Positions 1 through 9,500 of a stretch of DNA of 64,000 nt are shown here, piece after piece. The translations under genes and the position numbers were made by a program. The notes under the pieces are model-generated. The model had not been told where the DNA came from, ran no database searches, and saw nothing but the letters and a program-made list of their open reading frames with translations. The DNA lies in contig NZ_JAGKIK010000005.1 of the NCBI RefSeq assembly GCF_017897595.1, positions 62,001 to 126,000 on the forward strand, in the 5' to 3' direction. Position 1 is the stretch's first letter; the number at the start of each line of letters is the position of its first letter. This DNA is from Aquimarina sp. U1-2. GTDB taxonomy: Bacteria > Bacteroidota > Bacteroidia > Flavobacteriales > Flavobacteriaceae.

Positions 1-1
1 A

Positions 2-1429
2 GTTATCAATAAAGTGGATAAAGAGAATTGCACTCCCGATGAGGTACACGAAAAAGTATTTGATTTGATGTTTGAGCTTGGAGCTGAAGAGTGGCAATTA
101 GATTTTCCGACCGTATATGGTTCTGCTAAACATAATTGGATGAGCGATGACTGGAAAAAAGAGACAGATAGCATTGAACCTTTATTAGATATGGTGATTG
201 AGCATATACCTTCGCCTAAGATTGAAGATGGAACTCCGCAACTATTAATTACCTCTCTTGATTTCTCTTCTTTTACGGGTCGTATTGCTATAGGTCGTTT
301 ACAAAGAGGGACGCTAACCGAAGGCATGCAGGTTTCTTTGGTAAAACGCGATGGTACTATAAAAAAGTCAAAAATTAAAGAGCTACATACTTTTGAAGGT
401 CTGGGCAGACGAAAAGTAACGCAAGTTGCTGCCGGAGATATTTGTGCCTTGGTAGGTTTAGAAGGTTTTGAAATTGGAGATACTGTGGCCGATGTAGAAA
501 ATCCGGAAGGATTACAAACTATTGCCATCGATGAACCCACGATGAGTATGTTGTTTACGATTAACGATTCTCCATTTTTTGGTAAAGATGGTAAATTCGT
601 AACGTCGAGACATATTAAGGAAAGACTAGAAAAAGAGTTAGAAAAAAATCTTGCACTACGAGTTGAAGAAACCGATAGTGCTGATAAGTTTATGGTTTTT
701 GGTAGAGGTGTTTTACACTTATCTGTACTAATAGAAACTATGAGACGCGAAGGATATGAGTTGCAAATTGGTCAGCCACAGGTGATTATTAAAGAAATCG
801 ATGGTGTAAAATGTGAACCCATAGAAGAATTGACCATAGACTTACCCGAACATGTATCTGGAAAAGCAGTCGAGATGGTTACACTTCGCAAAGGCGAGAT
901 GCTAAGTATGGAAGCTAAGGGAGACCGTATGATTTGTGAATTTATGATTCCGTCGCGAGGAATTATTGGTTTGCGTAATCAATTACTTACAGCTACAGCA
1001 GGAGAGGCCATTATGGCACACCGTTTTAAAGAATATCAACCACTTAAAGGTGACATTCCGGGTCGTATTAATGGTTCATTGGTTTCTATGGAGAAAGGAA
1101 CGGCGATCCCTTATTCTATCGACAAACTTCAGGATAGAGGAAAGTTTTTCATCGACCCAGGAGAAGATATTTATGAGGGACAGGTTATCGGAGAGAATTC
1201 CCGCGGTGATGATATGACGGTTAATGTTACTAAAACTAAAAAATTATCAAACGTGCGTTCGGCAGGTGCAGATGATAAAGCTAAAATTGTTCCGGCAATC
1301 AAATTTTCTTTGGAAGAAGCCTTAGAATATATACAAAAAGATGAATATGTAGAGGTAACACCAAATCATCTTAGACTTAGAAAAATCTTTCTTACAGAAG
1401 TAGAACGTAAACGAAATAAGATAGTATAA
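2..1429 (+). CDS. typA: GTP-binding protein TypA/BipA, 5' truncated by window
   Basis: Ribosome-associated translational GTPase of the EF-G-like family, linked to stress and low-temperature ribosome assembly. The reading frame is open from base 2 and begins inside the G domain: the first codons give VINKVDKE (G4 motif NKxD), then GSAK (G5), an EF-Tu-like domain II (ITSLDFSSFTGRIAIGR), an EF-G-like domain, and the TypA-specific C-terminal domain (PSRGIIGLRNQLLTATAGEA, later YVEVTPNHLRLRK). 475 residues are visible; the family is about 600, so roughly 125 N-terminal residues with G1-G3 lie outside the window. An internal GTG at 14 is not a real start. No neighbour on the plus strand follows; a repeat-filled gap comes next. 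Identification is secure. Confidence 0.96.
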   Translation, partial: VINKVDKENCTPDEVHEKVFDLMFELGAEEWQLDFPTVYGSAKHNWMSDDWKKETDSIEPLLDMVIEHIPSPKIEDGTPQLLITSLDFSSFTGRIAIGRLQRGTLTEGMQVSLVKRDGTIKKSKIKELHTFEGLGRRKVTQVAAGDICALVGLEGFEIGDTVADVENPEGLQTIAIDEPTMSMLFTINDSPFFGKDGKFVTSRHIKERLEKELEKNLALRVEETDSADKFMVFGRGVLHLSVLIETMRREGYELQIGQPQVIIKEIDGVKCEPIEELTIDLPEHVSGKAVEMVTLRKGEMLSMEAKGDRMICEFMIPSRGIIGLRNQLLTATAGEAIMAHRFKEYQPLKGDIPGRINGSLVSMEKGTAIPYSIDKLQDRGKFFIDPGEDIYEGQVIGENSRGDDMTVNVTKTKKLSNVRSAGADDKAKIVPAIKFSLEEALEYIQKDEYVEVTPNHLRLRKIFLTEVERKRNKIV

Positions 1430-1441
1430 TTCTTCAGGGTA

Positions 1442-1552
1442 TTATTTCAGTCAACTGAAGTAAAGTTGAGTGCTTATTTTTTGAGCTATGAAGTAGCTTT
1501 AGACTCCGCACCACCAGACAGAAAAAATAAGTGATCAATTTCAGTGAAATAA
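1442..1552. repeat. Imperfect palindrome of about 110 bp downstream of typA
   Basis: The arms 1442-1484 and 1520-1552 are reverse complements with small gaps (TTATTTCA at one end, CTTATTTTTT near the loop). It may act as the typA transcription end or be a worn miniature element; I found no second copy in the window. Confidence 0.5.
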
Positions 1553-1574
1553 CAATTGTACTTTGGTTTTTTTT

Positions 1575-1595
1575 GAACTGGTTTACACTTTTTTT
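1575..1595. repeat. Family C terminal remnant
   Basis: The stretch beginning GAACTGGTTTACACTTTTT matches the 19-base terminal inverted repeat of the full C element at 19436-19595 except at one base. It directly abuts the family D element that begins at 1596, so D may have inserted into an older C copy. Confidence 0.5.
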
Positions 1596-1733
1596 GAATA
1601 TCCGCTATACATTATAAAATTAACTTTAATGTCTGGTCGATCGTAGTCGAAACCTGATTTAGAGCTCGTTGGATTTACTAACCTCTCGACTGCGCTCGAG
1701 GAGACAGAGCGATTTTATTGATTACGGATATTC
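1596..1733. repeat. Family D palindromic element, 138 bp
   Basis: The element starts GAATATCCG and ends CGGATATTC, a perfect terminal inverted repeat. The interior holds CTCGACTGCGCTCGAG-type palindromes. A second copy of exactly 138 bp lies at 55677-55814 in the opposite orientation and is more than 90% identical by eye. It has no coding capacity and is MITE-like. Confidence 0.8.
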
Positions 1734-1810
1734 ATTAAACTTTTTACCTATTTAAAAAAGTTTATAATGGTCAGTAGATACATATAAATGGATTTTAATT
1801 ATGAAAATTG

Positions 1811-1981
1811 ATTGTCCGTTATAATACCTAAAATTTAACTGAGAAGTCATCCTGAATTCATTTCAGGATCTCATTAAGTTTATCTTCAGTACATTGAGAT
1901 GAGAAGCTGAAACGAGCCTGTGCTGAACTCGTTTCAGTATTCAGCTTGACGCAATCGGTTTAGGTTAAATTACGGATATTC
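1811..1981. repeat. Family E palindromic element, 171 bp
   Basis: Imperfect terminal inverted repeats (ATTGTCCGTTATAATACC on the left, GGTTAAATTACGGATATTC on the right) enclose internal palindromes: TCCTGAATTCATTTCAGGA and a stem made by GAAACGAG and CTCGTTTC. A shorter copy is at 15236-15383 and a remnant at 3377-3501. The right end shares the CGGATATTC terminus with family D, suggesting one mobilising enzyme for both. Confidence 0.75.
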
Positions 1982-2029
1982 ATATTATGAAATAGTGTTT
2001 TTTAGTAATTTAAAATCTTACTATATGTC

Positions 2030-2110
2030 TGTTCGAGCACAGTCGAGAACTTTTCGTTTTCGTAAAATAGGTTTCGATTGAGACTGTCCTGAGCTCTGAT
2101 AGAGGGCTGA
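2030..2110. repeat. Degenerate palindromic repeat, D-core-like
   Basis: GTCTGTTCGAGCACAGTCGA resembles the core of family D (GTCTGGTCGATCGTAGTCGA). The termini are not recognisable, so this is at best a decayed copy. Confidence 0.3.
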
Positions 2111-2207
2111 ACCCGACAATAGTACTATAGTTTCTTATTCCGATAGGTAACTAACTACTACCTCTAAAAGTTTACACTCGTTCTATATCAAAGACATTTA
2201 TAAACGT

Positions 2208-2234
2208 AAAAAGTCCCGAGAGGGGGCTCGGGAC
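2208..2234 (-). terminator. Intrinsic terminator of candidate sRNA
   Basis: A perfect 8-bp GC-rich stem with a 6-nt loop is followed by five T on the minus strand. On the plus strand there is no T tract, which fixes the direction. Confidence 0.75.
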
Positions 2235-2338
2235 CGTTTAGTCGATATTTCGGGGTATGAATTGGGGCTAATTCAATATCATAGGGTAATTAATGGGGCA
2301 TTATTTCTATTTTGGTGTATTACTTTCTCTAATTGTAC
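2208..2338 (-). ncRNA. Candidate small RNA with C-rich loops, about 130 nt
   Basis: On the minus strand a Bacteroidota -7 box (TATATTTG, 2350-2343) is followed about 125 nt later by a strong intrinsic terminator: stem GTCCCGAG/CTCGGGAC with loop CCCCCT, then TTTTT (2234-2208). Between them I can fold TAAT-GCCCC-ATTA and, closed by GATATT/AATATC, an inner GAATT-AGCCCC-AATTC hairpin followed by an unpaired ACCCCG. So three hairpin loops and one bulge carry CCCC. There is no ORF. The -33 box is weak. I do not recognise the family; Flavobacteria-specific Rfam motifs should be tested. It could instead be a repeat-derived transcript. Confidence 0.5.
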
Positions 2339-2342
2339 ACTA

Positions 2343-2350
2343 CAAATATA
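2343..2350 (-). promoter_or_regulatory. -7 box of candidate sRNA
   Basis: TATATTTG on the minus strand fits TAnnTTTG. No clear TTG occurs 17-20 nt upstream, so the promoter is only partly supported. Confidence 0.4.
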
Positions 2351-2505
2351 GAGATATTGTAGGAAGTGTCACTTGTAAAAAACAATAAATAATCGGTAAA
2401 ATACATTAAAATATCGATAAAATGCAATAAAATCGATCGAATTTATAGTTTTAACACGATGCTATAGGAAGATTGTTATCAATTAGATGCCTATTCATGA
2501 ACGAC

Positions 2506-3189
2506 TCATCCTTTTCGCTGTACTACCTCAAACACCTTATTTCCATCACATTTTAATGTTTTAGAAGGATATTTAAGCAATAAAGCATAATCATGAGTGG
2601 CCATAAGAATCGTATTTCCATTTTTATTAATATCCTGTAGTACTTCCATAACCTCTACCGATGTTTGGGGATCGAGGTTTCCGGTAGGTTCATCGGCCAA
2701 GATCAGTTCAGGGTCATTTAACAAAGCCCTGGCTATAGCTATTCGTTGTTGTTCTCCACCTGATAACTGGTACGGAAATTTAAAGCCTTTGGTTTTCATA
2801 CCGACTTTATCGAGAACGTCATCTATTTTGCTATCCATAGCTATTTCGTCTGTCCATCCCGTGGCTTTTAGTACAAATAGAAGATTATCTTTTACTGTTC
2901 TATCATTAAGTAATTTAAAATCCTGAAAAACGATACCCAGTTTTCTTCGCAAGAATGGAATTTGGTTTTCCTGTAGCGAAGGTAGATCAAAGTTTACGAT
3001 ACTGCCTTCACCTTCTAATAATGGTAAATCACCGTACAGCGTTTTCATGAAACTACTTTTTCCGGTTCCGGTTTTACCAATAAGATAGACAAAGTCACCT
3101 TTGTGTACTTCTACATTCACATCAGAGAGGATCAAGCTTTCTCGTTGATAAATAGAGGCATCCTTAAGGCTTAAAATCGTATCAGACAT
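2506..3189 (-). CDS. ftsE: Cell-division ABC transporter ATP-binding protein FtsE
   Basis: ATPase that works with the membrane protein FtsX to control peptidoglycan hydrolases at the septum. The 227 residues contain Walker A GKTGTGKS (about 38-45), Q-loop Q89, signature LSGGEQQR (142-149), Walker B LILADEPTGNLD (from 162) and the switch histidine in MATHD (about 199). Length and the GKTGTGKSS motif fit FtsE better than generic LolD-type ATPases, though these are close relatives. It stands alone here: no ftsX is adjacent, and repeats flank it on both sides. Confidence 0.88.
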   Translation of the reverse strand: MSDTILSLKDASIYQRESLILSDVNVEVHKGDFVYLIGKTGTGKSSFMKTLYGDLPLLEGEGSIVNFDLPSLQENQIPFLRRKLGIVFQDFKLLNDRTVKDNLLFVLKATGWTDEIAMDSKIDDVLDKVGMKTKGFKFPYQLSGGEQQRIAIARALLNDPELILADEPTGNLDPQTSVEVMEVLQDINKNGNTILMATHDYALLLKYPSKTLKCDGNKVFEVVQRKG

Positions 3190-3376
3190 AGGGAATAGTT
3201 CTAATTAATACTACTTGGTAAAAGTAAAAAGTTTTCGATTAAAAACAGAACCCACCAAAAATAGTTTTCAATCATCATAAACTGTTAACTCATTTAACGA
3301 TGACATATTTTAAATTTAAATAAATAATTGTGCGTTTTACACATTAATCAGATTGTTGGATTATCATTTTAAGGAT

Positions 3377-3501
3377 GTTTCAGTATCTCATGACGCTCAT
3401 TATTAGTTAATTTTAATGAGAACCTGAAACAAGCTTGTGCTGAACTCGTTTCAGTATTCAGCATGATATCAGAATAGAATTAATACTAATTAGGGATATT
3501 C
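3377..3501. repeat. Family E remnant
   Basis: GCTGAACTCGTTTCAGTATT and the terminal GGATATTC match family E at 1811-1981; the left half is heavily altered. It sits in the 536-bp gap between ftsE and the TPR gene. Confidence 0.55.
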
Positions 3502-3657
3502 AATTTTAGGGTATTATCGATTTTCAATATTCATAAAGAATTCATAATTATGAAACGGTGTTGTAATTATCTCAAAAAACCTGCGTTATACCTACGAAGA
3601 TTAGGCTATCTTTAACACAAATTTATTCGCGGGAAACGATATTTACTTAAGGAAATC

Positions 3658-3707
3658 TCAAGGCTTGCCTTGATCAATTAAATTGTCATTCTGGCGCATG
3701 CCAGAAT
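3658..3707. repeat. Two adjacent REP-like hairpins
   Basis: TCAAGGCTTGCCTTGA (3658-3673) and ATTCTGGC-GCAT-GCCAGAAT (3688-3707) are compact palindromes of the REP kind, just upstream of the TPR gene. They may shape the 5' end of its mRNA. Confidence 0.5.
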
Positions 3708-3725
3708 CTAAATCAATAAAGTTAG

Positions 3726-6700
3726 ATGAACAAGCACATTATTACGATGCTTTTCGTAATTAGCCTTTATACGACCATAGCTGCGCAGCAATCTGCGATT
3801 TATACCAACGAATTGGTGCAGTACAATCAGGCATTAGAGTTGTATCACAATAAACAATTTTTGGCAGCACAAAATCTTTTTGATAAGGTTCGCGATACGA
3901 TCGATGACTCAACTATCGATGCCAATTGTAGTTACTACATTGCTAGTTGTGCTGTTTGGTTAAATCAGAAGGATGCCGATCAGCTTTTAGAACGTTTTGT
4001 CATACAATATCCAACGAGCATTAAGAGAAGTTCTGCTTATCTAGATGCAGCTACTTATTATTTTGATAACGGAAAATATGCGTATGCGCGAAAATGGTAT
4101 GATAAGGTAGATGAAGGAAATTTGAATCGTTCAGAAAGAGAAAAGTTCAACTTTAATAACGGGTATGCCTATTTTAAAATTCAGCGATTTAATGAAGCTA
4201 AGAAATTTTTAAACCGAGTACAAGATTCACCGGAATATGGAGCAAAAGCCAAATATTATCTCGGTTTTATCGCTTATGAAGGAGACAATTATAAGGAAGC
4301 AGATCAATTGTTTGACGAAGTAAAAGACTTAGATCAATACAATAAAAATTTATCGTATTTCCAGAGCGATATGAATTTCAAATCTGGAAACTTTGAAGAT
4401 GCGATTAAAGAAGGTCTGGCGCAGTTACCTACATCTAAACCTTCAGAAAGATCAGAACTCAATAAAATCATTGGCGAGAGTTATTTTAACCTTGGTGCTT
4501 ACGACAAAGCCATTCCTTATCTGAAAGAATATAAAGGGCGAAAAGGCAAATGGAATAACACAGATTATTATTATCTGGGTTATGCGTATTACAAGCAAGG
4601 GGCATATGCCAATGCAATTTCAGAATTTAATAAAATAATTGACGGTCGTAACGCAACTGCACAAAATGCATATTATCATTTAGCAGAATCCTATTTAAAA
4701 ACAGGTCAAAAGCAACAGGCGCTAAATGCTTTTAAAAATGCTTCAGAAATGGATTTTGAAGCCAAAATTAAAGAGGATGCTTGGTATAATTATGCAAAAT
4801 TAAGCTACGAAATTGGAAATTCGTATCAAAGTACACCAAAAATACTGGTAGCATATCTCGATCAATACCCGAACTCTTCGTTTAAAGATGAAATTTCAGA
4901 ATTATTGATTAGTTCTTACATCACTTCTAAAAACTACAAAGAGGCGATGGATGTATTAGAAAGAAGTCGAAATTTTGCGGATAAAGGGGTGTATCAAAAA
5001 GTAGCTTTTTATCGGGGTATAGAACTTTATAATGAAGGTAACTATACTGAAGCTATTACCTATTTTGATACCTCTCTAAATAAGCAAGTAGATCCCTATT
5101 TTACGGCGAGAGCTTTGTATTGGAAAGCGGAAAGTAATTACCTGCTTAACAATTTTGATGAAGCGTTACTAGATTTTAAACAGTTTGAAGGAAGCACCAA
5201 AGCTTCGACTACTAACGAATACAGTTTGTTAGCATATAATTTAGGATACACATATTTTAAACTCAAGCAATATGAACAAGCGGCTCAATATTTTAAAACG
5301 TTCTCACAAAAAAATAACGTAGATGAAGCCAGGAAAGCAGATACTTATGTGAGGTTAGGCGACAGTTATTTTATCTCAAGTGCTTACTGGAATGCAATGG
5401 AAGCCTATAATAAAGCAATTAAAGCGAATGGTCCAGATGCCGATTATGCGCAGTATCAAAAAGCTATTAGCTATGGTTTTGTAAATAAAAACAATAGAAA
5501 AATTCAAGATCTTGAATTTTTTATCAAAAAGTACCCTAGTTCAACATATCGTGATGATGCTATGTTTGCATTAGGAAATGTATACATTTCAGAAAACAAA
5601 ATAGATAAGGGAATTGCAGCGTATGAGCAATTAATTAAAGATGTACCCAGAAGTTCGTATGTACCTAAGGCGTTGTTGAAACAAGGATTAGTTTTTTATA
5701 ACAGAGATCAGGGAAATAGAGCGTTATCGAAGTTTAAGAGGGTAGTTTCAGAATATCCGGGATCAGACGAAGCTATTCAGGCGGTTACTACTGCACGACT
5801 CATATATGTCGATCTGGGGCAAACTGCCGATTATGCTGCTTGGGTAAAAGGTTTACGTTTTATTGAGGTAAGCGATGCCGACTTAGATAATACTGCGTTT
5901 GAGGCTGCAGAAAAACAATTTTTAGAAAATAGGGATCAAGAGGCAATTCAAAGATTTGAAGCGTATTTGGCAGAATTTCCTAATGGATTACATGCCTTAA
6001 AAAGCCATTTTTATCTAGCCCAACTCTATTTCAAAAAAGGTGAGAAACAAGCAGCTATACCACATTATGAATTTACGCTAAAAAGCGAACGTACCGAATT
6101 TACCGAGCAGGCTTTGGCACGATTAGCACAGATTTATCTTGAAAAACGTGATTATGAGAAAGCTATCGTAGTTCTTAAGCGTCTTGAACGCGATGCCGAT
6201 TATCCTCAAAACATCATATTTGCACAATCAAACTTGATGAAATCACACTATCAGTTACTTAACGATCAAAAAACTATTGAGTATGCTGATAAAGTCCTTG
6301 CTAACCCAAAAATTCAAAATGAAGTAAAAAGTGATGCAAAGATATTTACGGCAAGAGCAGCACTGCGTACAAATAATATGAGTCGAGCGAAACAAGCATA
6401 CGCTGAAGTCCAAAAAATAGCTACAGGTGAGCTTGCGGCAGAAGCATTATACTATGATGCTTATTTTAAGCACCAAGAGAATAACTATCAACGTTCTAAT
6501 GAAACTATACAACAATTGGCAAAAGCGTATTCGGGGTATCGATTATACGGGTCAAAAGGTCTGGTTCTTATGGCCAAGAACTTTTATGGTCTCGATGATG
6601 CTTACCAGGCAAGTTATATTCTGGAAAGTGTAATTAAAAATTTTTCAGATTATCCCAAGGTAGTAGAAGAAGCCAGGCAAGAGCTTACTAAAATTAAGGT

Positions 6701-6743
6701 TCAAGAGGCCAAAACGAATTCATCCATCCAAACTGATCAATAA
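3726..6743 (+). CDS. Large periplasmic TPR protein
   Basis: A 1005-residue protein with a short signal peptide (MNKHIITMLFVISLYTTIAAQ) and tetratricopeptide repeats along nearly its whole length, recognisable as recurrent A-x2-YY-LG-x-AYYK-x-G-x-Y-x2-A units, for example around residues 275-345. Such arrays form superhelical protein-binding scaffolds. The export signal places it in the periplasm. In Flavobacteria a TPR protein of this type is commonly followed by a beta-barrel protein, as here (25 bp downstream), so the pair is likely one operon serving the outer membrane. The exact partner is unknown. Confidence 0.85.
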   Translation: MNKHIITMLFVISLYTTIAAQQSAIYTNELVQYNQALELYHNKQFLAAQNLFDKVRDTIDDSTIDANCSYYIASCAVWLNQKDADQLLERFVIQYPTSIKRSSAYLDAATYYFDNGKYAYARKWYDKVDEGNLNRSEREKFNFNNGYAYFKIQRFNEAKKFLNRVQDSPEYGAKAKYYLGFIAYEGDNYKEADQLFDEVKDLDQYNKNLSYFQSDMNFKSGNFEDAIKEGLAQLPTSKPSERSELNKIIGESYFNLGAYDKAIPYLKEYKGRKGKWNNTDYYYLGYAYYKQGAYANAISEFNKIIDGRNATAQNAYYHLAESYLKTGQKQQALNAFKNASEMDFEAKIKEDAWYNYAKLSYEIGNSYQSTPKILVAYLDQYPNSSFKDEISELLISSYITSKNYKEAMDVLERSRNFADKGVYQKVAFYRGIELYNEGNYTEAITYFDTSLNKQVDPYFTARALYWKAESNYLLNNFDEALLDFKQFEGSTKASTTNEYSLLAYNLGYTYFKLKQYEQAAQYFKTFSQKNNVDEARKADTYVRLGDSYFISSAYWNAMEAYNKAIKANGPDADYAQYQKAISYGFVNKNNRKIQDLEFFIKKYPSSTYRDDAMFALGNVYISENKIDKGIAAYEQLIKDVPRSSYVPKALLKQGLVFYNRDQGNRALSKFKRVVSEYPGSDEAIQAVTTARLIYVDLGQTADYAAWVKGLRFIEVSDADLDNTAFEAAEKQFLENRDQEAIQRFEAYLAEFPNGLHALKSHFYLAQLYFKKGEKQAAIPHYEFTLKSERTEFTEQALARLAQIYLEKRDYEKAIVVLKRLERDADYPQNIIFAQSNLMKSHYQLLNDQKTIEYADKVLANPKIQNEVKSDAKIFTARAALRTNNMSRAKQAYAEVQKIATGELAAEALYYDAYFKHQENNYQRSNETIQQLAKAYSGYRLYGSKGLVLMAKNFYGLDDAYQASYILESVIKNFSDYPKVVEEARQELTKIKVQEAKTNSSIQTDQ

Positions 6744-6768
6744 CACCCTTTATAAACGATTTGTATTT

Positions 6769-8511
6769 ATGCGTATATATTGCCAAAAAGCTATACTTTT
6801 TATTTGTTTTGTGACTACGAGTTGGGGAGTTTTCACGCAAGAAAAAGAAAATGAAACTTTGGATACAGAACGTGTAGTCATTGTAAAAGCATACACTCCA
6901 ACAATAAGTGATGCATTCAAAATTAAAGCTACTCCGGCGCTTAATGACTCGCTTACACAAAAAAAGAAACAAATTAGGTATGCTATCTTTTCGGTTCCTG
7001 TAGCCTCTACCTATACTCCGGCAAAAGGTAGCGCTGCCGCGATCGAAAGACCAGAATCTATAACTATCTATGATAATTACGCCACCTTAGGTTTTGGTAA
7101 TTATACATCGGCTTTGGCAGAATTCTTTAGTAATTTTCAGCTCAATCGTTTTGATAATTTGGGGCTGTATTTACATCATAATTCTTCTCAAGGTGGGATT
7201 GATGAAGTACAATTAGAAGACAAATTTTATAATACGTACCTGGACCTTAATTACACATCTCGCCATCGAGAGTATACCTACGGAGTAGAGGTAGGGGTAG
7301 AACATCAGCTGTTTAATTGGTATGGATTGCCAGAAACACCTGCGTTAACCCAGGAAGAACTCAATGCGATAGATCCTCAGCAAAATTATTTTGGAGTAAA
7401 ACTCGGGGGGAAACTTCAGTTTGATGATTTGTATTTCAAAAAAGCATCATTACAGTACCGGTATTTTAGTGATACTCACGGTTCTAAAGAGCATCACACC
7501 GTAATCAAACCTACATTCGAGTTTGAGATGGGAAATTCACTCATTACTACCAATTTCATTGTAGATTATGTGAGTGGAAGCTTTGATCGAGATCTTAATC
7601 CTGTTCTGCAAACACCAAATAATTATGGAATCTTAAATGTGGGAATACATCCTGGTTTGGTGATTTTAAAAGATAATCTTACGCTCAATTTGGGAGCTGC
7701 GGCGTTTTATAGTATCGATACTGAAAATAGTGATAACGATTTCTTTATCTATCCAAAAATTAAGGCTTCATATCGATTGTTGGATGAATCAATTATCGCT
7801 TACACAGGGTTAGAAGGAGAACTGAAACAAAATACCTATCGCGATGCCGTACAACAAAATCCCTTTGTATCCCCCACATTGATTATAGAACAAACCAATA
7901 ATTTATTTGATGCCTATGTAGGTTTGAAAGGAAAAATATCAGATGTTGTGAGTTATAATTTTAGAGGAAGTTACAGGTCAGAAGATGAGAGGCCTTTGTT
8001 TGTAAACAACCCAAGAGCAACACTACTAGTAGAAGGTTTTGATTATGGAAATTCATTTTCATATCGCTATGATGATATGACCATACTTAGTGGATACGGA
8101 GAATTAAATATTGAGATTAGTGAAAAGTTTAAGCTAGGGGCCACGGCACAATATTTTAGTTACGACAATGAAGATGAGCAAGAAGCCTGGAACCTTCCAG
8201 ACATGGAAGCTTCGGTACTGTTGGATTATCAGTTGCACCCACAATGGTCGATAGGAACACAGTTGTTTTATGTTGGTGAGCGTAAAGATATTGACCGTAC
8301 CATTTTTACAGCGCCTAACTTGCCAGAACCCGTAATGACCTTAGATTCCTTTTTTGATGCTAATGTAAATATAGCGTATCGATTAGATGAGCAGTTATCA
8401 TTTTTTGTAAAAGGAAATAACCTAATTGGTGAAAATTATGACCGTTGGGTTAATTTTCCTGTACAGGGGATACAATTTCTGGGTGGTGTGACCTATAAGT
8501 TTGACTATTAG
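6769..8511 (+). CDS. Outer-membrane beta-barrel protein (TonB-receptor-like)
   Basis: A 580-residue protein with a signal peptide (about residues 1-24, ending FTQ), a short segment TERVVIVKAYTPTISDA, and then alternating aromatic beta-strand sequence through to a C-terminal strand GGVTYKFDY ending in an aromatic residue, as expected for BamA-inserted barrels. It resembles the barrel part of TonB-dependent receptors (FFVKGNNLIGENYDRW) but has no recognisable plug domain and no carboxypeptidase-like N-terminal domain. It is probably cotranscribed with the TPR gene 25 bp upstream. The ligand is unknown. Confidence 0.75.
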   Translation: MRIYCQKAILFICFVTTSWGVFTQEKENETLDTERVVIVKAYTPTISDAFKIKATPALNDSLTQKKKQIRYAIFSVPVASTYTPAKGSAAAIERPESITIYDNYATLGFGNYTSALAEFFSNFQLNRFDNLGLYLHHNSSQGGIDEVQLEDKFYNTYLDLNYTSRHREYTYGVEVGVEHQLFNWYGLPETPALTQEELNAIDPQQNYFGVKLGGKLQFDDLYFKKASLQYRYFSDTHGSKEHHTVIKPTFEFEMGNSLITTNFIVDYVSGSFDRDLNPVLQTPNNYGILNVGIHPGLVILKDNLTLNLGAAAFYSIDTENSDNDFFIYPKIKASYRLLDESIIAYTGLEGELKQNTYRDAVQQNPFVSPTLIIEQTNNLFDAYVGLKGKISDVVSYNFRGSYRSEDERPLFVNNPRATLLVEGFDYGNSFSYRYDDMTILSGYGELNIEISEKFKLGATAQYFSYDNEDEQEAWNLPDMEASVLLDYQLHPQWSIGTQLFYVGERKDIDRTIFTAPNLPEPVMTLDSFFDANVNIAYRLDEQLSFFVKGNNLIGENYDRWVNFPVQGIQFLGGVTYKFDY

Positions 8512-8555
8512 GCGCAACGGTACTATTTTTGCTATAATTTTTAAAACCTAACCTT

Positions 8556-9443
8556 ATGAATAACTTTTTTTTACTTGTCGTATGCTACCTTTTTCTTTCT
8601 TGTAGCTCTTCAGATGATGATACGAATCCCGAGATCTCTCGAAGTTTTCAACTAGATATTGATTCGAAAAGTATGAACTTTGTGAATGAACAATTTTCTA
8701 TGAATGAAAATTGTGACCGTATTTTTATTAACATGTCTACATCATCAATGTCTAATCCAAAGTTTTTTCTAGAAATTAAGATGACTGTAACTGGGCATTT
8801 AGAAGAGGTGTTCTACGTAGATTATGAAGACAACGATCGTCATTATAGAAGTGCGGATTTTGATACTTCGGAAAATTTTAAAATCACAACGTTTGCTTAT
8901 GGTCCATCGAACAAATTTTTAGAAATAGCGTTTTCAGGAAATGTATACGAATATGGTCAACCCAAAAATTCAAAAGCGATTAAAGGGACTATCCAAGAAG
9001 AAAACTTAGAATCCATTTCATGCTCGCATTCACCTTGGTTCATTACAGCAGATATTAATGAAAATCAATCATTTCAAAGTGTGCAAATGCAAGGAAAGAC
9101 TGATTCAGAATCAACAAGATGGATGGCTATTTCTGATAATGGATTTAAAATTAAGCTCATTACAGAACAAACGTTACAACATATGCCTCCAGGCACCTAT
9201 GCTTTCGGTAAAGATGATCCTTACAATAAAGTAATCATAGAACAGTATGTTGGTCCTGAAGGAGCTACACGCTTTATTCAATTTATAGAAGAGCAGTGGG
9301 AAACATATGATTATGAAGGTGAATTAATCATCGACGCACCTTCAGGAAATTTTTCTACAGTCACCAAAGGTAGTTTTAATCTTAATGCATTAAAAGGAGG
9401 TGAAGTGATTTATAGCATTACTAATGGTAGATTTTCTATTTAG
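8556..9443 (+). CDS. Hypothetical lipoprotein
   Basis: A 295-residue protein with a lipoprotein signal (MNNFFLLVVCYLFLSC, lipobox LFLSC) followed by the SSSDDD linker typical of flavobacterial surface lipoproteins. I do not recognise a domain in the rest; it is rich in beta-strand-like sequence and may hold two similar halves (each with a phrase like KGTIQEE or KGSFNLN near its end). It starts 44 bp after the beta-barrel gene and could be cotranscribed. Function unknown. Confidence 0.7.
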   Translation: MNNFFLLVVCYLFLSCSSSDDDTNPEISRSFQLDIDSKSMNFVNEQFSMNENCDRIFINMSTSSMSNPKFFLEIKMTVTGHLEEVFYVDYEDNDRHYRSADFDTSENFKITTFAYGPSNKFLEIAFSGNVYEYGQPKNSKAIKGTIQEENLESISCSHSPWFITADINENQSFQSVQMQGKTDSESTRWMAISDNGFKIKLITEQTLQHMPPGTYAFGKDDPYNKVIIEQYVGPEGATRFIQFIEEQWETYDYEGELIIDAPSGNFSTVTKGSFNLNALKGGEVIYSITNGRFSI

Positions 9444-9500
9444 TTATATGATGGCTACCTATAAAATTCCTTAATTATTTATTTATGGTAGTCATTGACA

